A stretch of 64,000 nt of DNA from Marinoscillum sp049115815 (GTDB lineage Bacteria > Bacteroidota > Bacteroidia > Cytophagales > Cyclobacteriaceae): contig JAGDZO010000012.1 in NCBI GenBank assembly GCA_049115815.1, positions 1 through 64,000 on the forward strand. Reading direction: 5' to 3'. A program made the translations under genes and the position numbers. This document shows positions 62,091-64,000 of this stretch, piece after piece. The notes below the pieces were generated by a model. The model made no database searches. It was not told the origin of the DNA and was given only the letters and a program-made list of their open reading frames with translations. Within the stretch, counting starts at the first letter, position 1. Each line of letters opens with the position of its first letter.

Positions 62091-62815
62091 ATCTAAAAGA
62101 TAGATCTTACGAGGAAGAGATTATGGATGACTTGGAGATCTCTGGGGAAGTAGTGCCTCAGACGCTCCGTGAGCTCGACTATATCAACAGAAAACTTGGT
62201 GGAAATGAGATCAGTCTCACAGCATTTAAGAGGATCTTAAAAACACATCGAGTGAATTCATTGGTGGACTTAGGTTGTGGCGGAGCAGATATAGTCAAAC
62301 AAATGGCCAAAATTGCTCGGAAGCAAAGTGCCAAGGTACAGTTCACCGCTCTGGATGCCAATCCTCATATCATAAAATATGCCGCAAGCAACACCTCTGA
62401 TTGGCCAAATATCCAATCAAAATGTGTTAACATATTTGATGAAAGTTTTCAAAAGGAGCAATATGATATCATTCATTGTTGTTTGTTTTTGCATCATTTC
62501 ACCCATGGGCAGTTGGTCAAATTATTCCGACAATTTGCTCAGCAGGCTCGGGTAGCCATCATTGTCAATGACCTTCAAAGACATACTCTGGCTTACTATT
62601 CTATCAAATGGCTTACTAGATTATTCTCAAAATCTTATATGGTGAGGAATGACGCTGCTATCTCGGTAGCCAGAGGGTTTACCAAAAGAGAACTCGTGTC
62701 CATTCTGAAGGAAGCAGGAATCTCTAATTATACGCTCCGTTGGAGATGGGCTTTTAGGTGGGAGTTGGTTGTTTTAATAGAGAATGGAGAATGGATAATT
62801 GATAATGGTGGATAG
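62087..62815 (+). CDS. SAM-dependent methyltransferase of the PKS locus
   Basis: This 242-aa class I methyltransferase has motif I SLVDLGCGGADIVKQMAK near residue 61, an acidic LDANPHI motif II and DIIHCCLFLHHF. It is translationally coupled to the type III PKS and therefore likely methylates the polyketide product on O or C. The C-terminus is rich in W and R (LRWRWAFRWELVVLIENGE). Its last codons run into the repeat-rich region beyond. Confidence 0.88.
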   Translation: MNLKDRSYEEEIMDDLEISGEVVPQTLRELDYINRKLGGNEISLTAFKRILKTHRVNSLVDLGCGGADIVKQMAKIARKQSAKVQFTALDANPHIIKYAASNTSDWPNIQSKCVNIFDESFQKEQYDIIHCCLFLHHFTHGQLVKLFRQFAQQARVAIIVNDLQRHTLAYYSIKWLTRLFSKSYMVRNDAAISVARGFTKRELVSILKEAGISNYTLRWRWAFRWELVVLIENGEWIIDNGG

Positions 62816-63088
62816 GAAGAATTGCTTTTAGAATCCTATTCGGGTGACTCTGAGTAAAGGAAATTATTAACCTCCCTATTTTCCATTAAGAGTCACTCAT
62901 TTAGGAGTCTCGGTATCTGCGCAGATTCTTTGGAACAAATAGGATTCTCTTCGAGAATGACTGTGGTAATTAAATTTTCAAACTTCCGAGGTGATAAAAA
63001 ATCTATAGCTTAAGAAACCCTGTCAGCGCAACCCGGTTGCCAACGAGAGTAAATTTGAAGGAAAGCAATTATTAATTACGTTATTAGC
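62816..63088. other. intergenic region with palindromes
   Basis: This region holds the inverted pair GTGACTCT (62844-62851) and AGAGTCAC (62889-62896) and repeat copy C (62923-62961). A small GCAACC/GGTTGC hairpin lies near 63030. No gene or clear promoter is visible. Confidence 0.5.
62923..62961 (-). repeat. dispersed repeat, copy C (diverged)
   Basis: Minus-strand sequence begins GTCATTCTCGAAG and ends GAATCT over 39 bases, the same ends and similar length as copies A and B. The middle is not conserved. Confidence 0.45.
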
Positions 63089-63499
63089 ATGGATAGCAAC
63101 CTTCTTTTAGTGTTTACTTCATCTATGGTTTTATTGAGTGGTGTTAAGCTTTGGCAAAAAGGAAATGACCTTGCCGCTTCAGGTAAAACTGCCGAAGGAA
63201 TTATTTTTAAAAATAATTATAAAGGCATGGGAGCGTCTAAAGGTCTCTATTTTCCTGTTGTAAGATTCTTAACTGACGATAAAAAATGGATAACCCAAGA
63301 GTTGGGTGTCGGGCAGAATCCTCCAATGGACGAAGGCAAAAAAGTAACTGTGATTTATGATCCCGAAAACCCAACAATCGTAGATATTAAAACAACATTT
63401 AGGCAAGTACTCCTTCCTAGAATGCTTGTGGTTTTAGGGTCATCAGGAATAATAATTGGATTGTTGTTATATATTGAAGTGATTGAAGTTGTTTATTAA
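63089..63499 (+). CDS. DUF3592-family membrane protein
   Basis: This 136-aa protein has an N-terminal hydrophobic stretch and a C-terminal membrane helix (MLVVLGSSGIIIGLLLYIEVIEVVY). The body has the DUF3592 pattern: AEGIIFKN, YFPVVRFLTDDKKWITQE and GKKVTVIYDPENPTIVDI. The function is unknown. It is followed by a short hairpin-bearing gap and the convergent partial gene. Confidence 0.78.
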   Translation: MDSNLLLVFTSSMVLLSGVKLWQKGNDLAASGKTAEGIIFKNNYKGMGASKGLYFPVVRFLTDDKKWITQELGVGQNPPMDEGKKVTVIYDPENPTIVDIKTTFRQVLLPRMLVVLGSSGIIIGLLLYIEVIEVVY

Positions 63500-63589
63500 T
63501 TTGACAGAGAATAATCAACACTTTACAATTTCTGTGAGTCACAGAGTGTACTTATAGTTCTCTGAGTTGGAAACTCAATGGATTAGGAA

Positions 63590-63608
63590 TCCTCGTTACA
63601 AACGAGGA
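63590..63608. terminator. hairpin between convergent genes (terminator or REP-like)
   Basis: TCCTCGTT-ACA-AACGAGGA is a perfect 8-bp stem with a 3-base loop lying in the gap between the convergent genes ending at 63499 and 63628. It lacks a T-run. Such CCTCGTT/AACGAGG hairpins resemble REP-type elements, but a single copy here does not prove this. Confidence 0.45.
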
Positions 63609-63627
63609 CTAGAAAAGGCTAACAATT

Positions 63628-64000
63628 CTAGAATTTCAAAACTAAACTTAGCCCATTTGTGGTCCCCTTTAAGTTTAGTTCTTTCTTATCCCAAAAAGCA
63701 GCTGTTGTTAAACCGCTGTTGTAGGTTTCAATTGCATCCTTAGCCTTTTTGTTAAAACTCTTGCTTACTGGAATTGATAAAAGAGCTAACCCTCCACCCA
63801 CAGCGGCCAAAGACCAGTTGGGCTTACCTCCGCCTATTGCGGCACCAAGCGGCCATCCAATCAGAAAACCGCCTGCTGCACCTAAGACACCAGTAACCGA
63901 ATAAGTCGATTTCGCATCGGTGATCTTGCTGTATGCCGCACTATTAGATTTCATAGCTTCGACTAATTGGTTCATGGTTAACCTCTTTTCTCCCTGAAAA
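63628..64000 (-). CDS. C-terminal part of a membrane-associated protein, cut by the window edge
   Basis: The frame stays open from the stop at 63628 to the right edge. The ATG at 63975 is probably internal, since the upstream codons read QGEKRLT and continue into family-like sequence MNQLVEAMKSNSAAYSKI. The visible part has two hydrophobic Gly-rich segments (VTGVLGAAGGFLIGWPLGAAIGGG and LAAVGGGLALLSIPV), then FNKKAKDAIETYNSG and a C-terminal strand GTTNGLSLVLKF. Similar C-termini occur in uncharacterised Bacteroidota proteins. No function is assigned. Confidence 0.65.
   Translation of the reverse strand, partial: FQGEKRLTMNQLVEAMKSNSAAYSKITDAKSTYSVTGVLGAAGGFLIGWPLGAAIGGGKPNWSLAAVGGGLALLSIPVSKSFNKKAKDAIETYNSGLTTAAFWDKKELNLKGTTNGLSLVLKF

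Noticed and set aside
62844..62896. GTGACTCT/AGAGTCAC inverted pair as a terminator
   Set aside because: The arms are only 8 bp with a 37-base loop and no T-run. More likely part of the repeat-rich intergenic sequence.
1..64000. CRISPR arrays, rRNA genes, prophage or complete insertion sequences
   Set aside because: No regularly spaced repeats with unique spacers, no rRNA-like sequence, and no transposase, integrase or phage structural proteins were found on either strand.

Overview
The window looks like chromosomal DNA of a gliding-type Bacteroidota, most likely order Cytophagales. This rests on protein families: DUF5723, DUF4856/imelysin, DUF1761, GH3, LolC/E and a type IX secretion sorting tail. 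It is also supported by promoters of the TTG..TAnnTTTG type, frequent GTG/TTG starts, and no visible Shine-Dalgarno sequences. There is no rRNA, no CRISPR array and no complete insertion sequence. The genus is not determined.

Layout. 0-0.3 kb: tRNA-Gly and tRNA-Leu on the minus strand, with a decayed tRNA-Leu copy at the left edge. 0.5-7 kb: mutS, a SpoU methyltransferase, a ribbon-helix-helix/PIN toxin-antitoxin pair with a near-ideal operator, and an amidohydrolase lipoprotein divergent from a TetR regulator across two matching operator-like sites. 6.9-16 kb: an iron region on the minus strand. It holds a TonB receptor, an HTTM (vitamin-K-carboxylase-like) protein, an imelysin and a DUF4856 lipoprotein, then a FeoB-associated small protein, FeoB, FeoA and a NarL/LuxR regulator with a Fur/PerR-type palindrome just upstream. 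16-24 kb: fumC, a SPOR-like protein, map, a ClC exchanger, an intergenic region with two inverted perfect DnaA boxes (a candidate oriC), a thioredoxin/redoxin pair, SRPBCC, DUF1761 and mazG.

24-45 kb is core metabolism, repair and envelope: glmM, Nudix, cysteine desulfurase, a secreted amidase, recQ, hemH, a VTT protein, recJ, lptB, GH3, rluD, a PLP deaminase-like enzyme, a lipoprotein/DUF5723 pair and radA. A DUF4143 ATPase follows, with tandem 28-bp repeats in its promoter. 46-54 kb: a beta-barrel protein, pheA, glyA, tatC, rpiB, a GT-C-like membrane protein, rbfA and a LolC/E permease. Next comes a lipoprotein gene split by one in-frame stop and flanked by inverted copies of a dispersed repeat. 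54.6-64 kb: a SNF2 helicase, a retropepsin/PDZ protein, a compact type III polyketide synthase locus (FAD oxidoreductase, UbiA prenyltransferase, type III PKS, methyltransferase), a DUF3592 protein and the 3' part of a gene cut by the window edge.

Most noteworthy are the type III PKS/UbiA/methyltransferase/flavoprotein locus, which probably makes an unknown prenylated or methylated phenolic lipid or quinone, and the DUF4856-imelysin-HTTM-TonB receptor operon beside feoAB. Several precise palindromic operators and the DnaA-box pair also stand out. All functional claims are based on reading motifs by eye; no database search was run.
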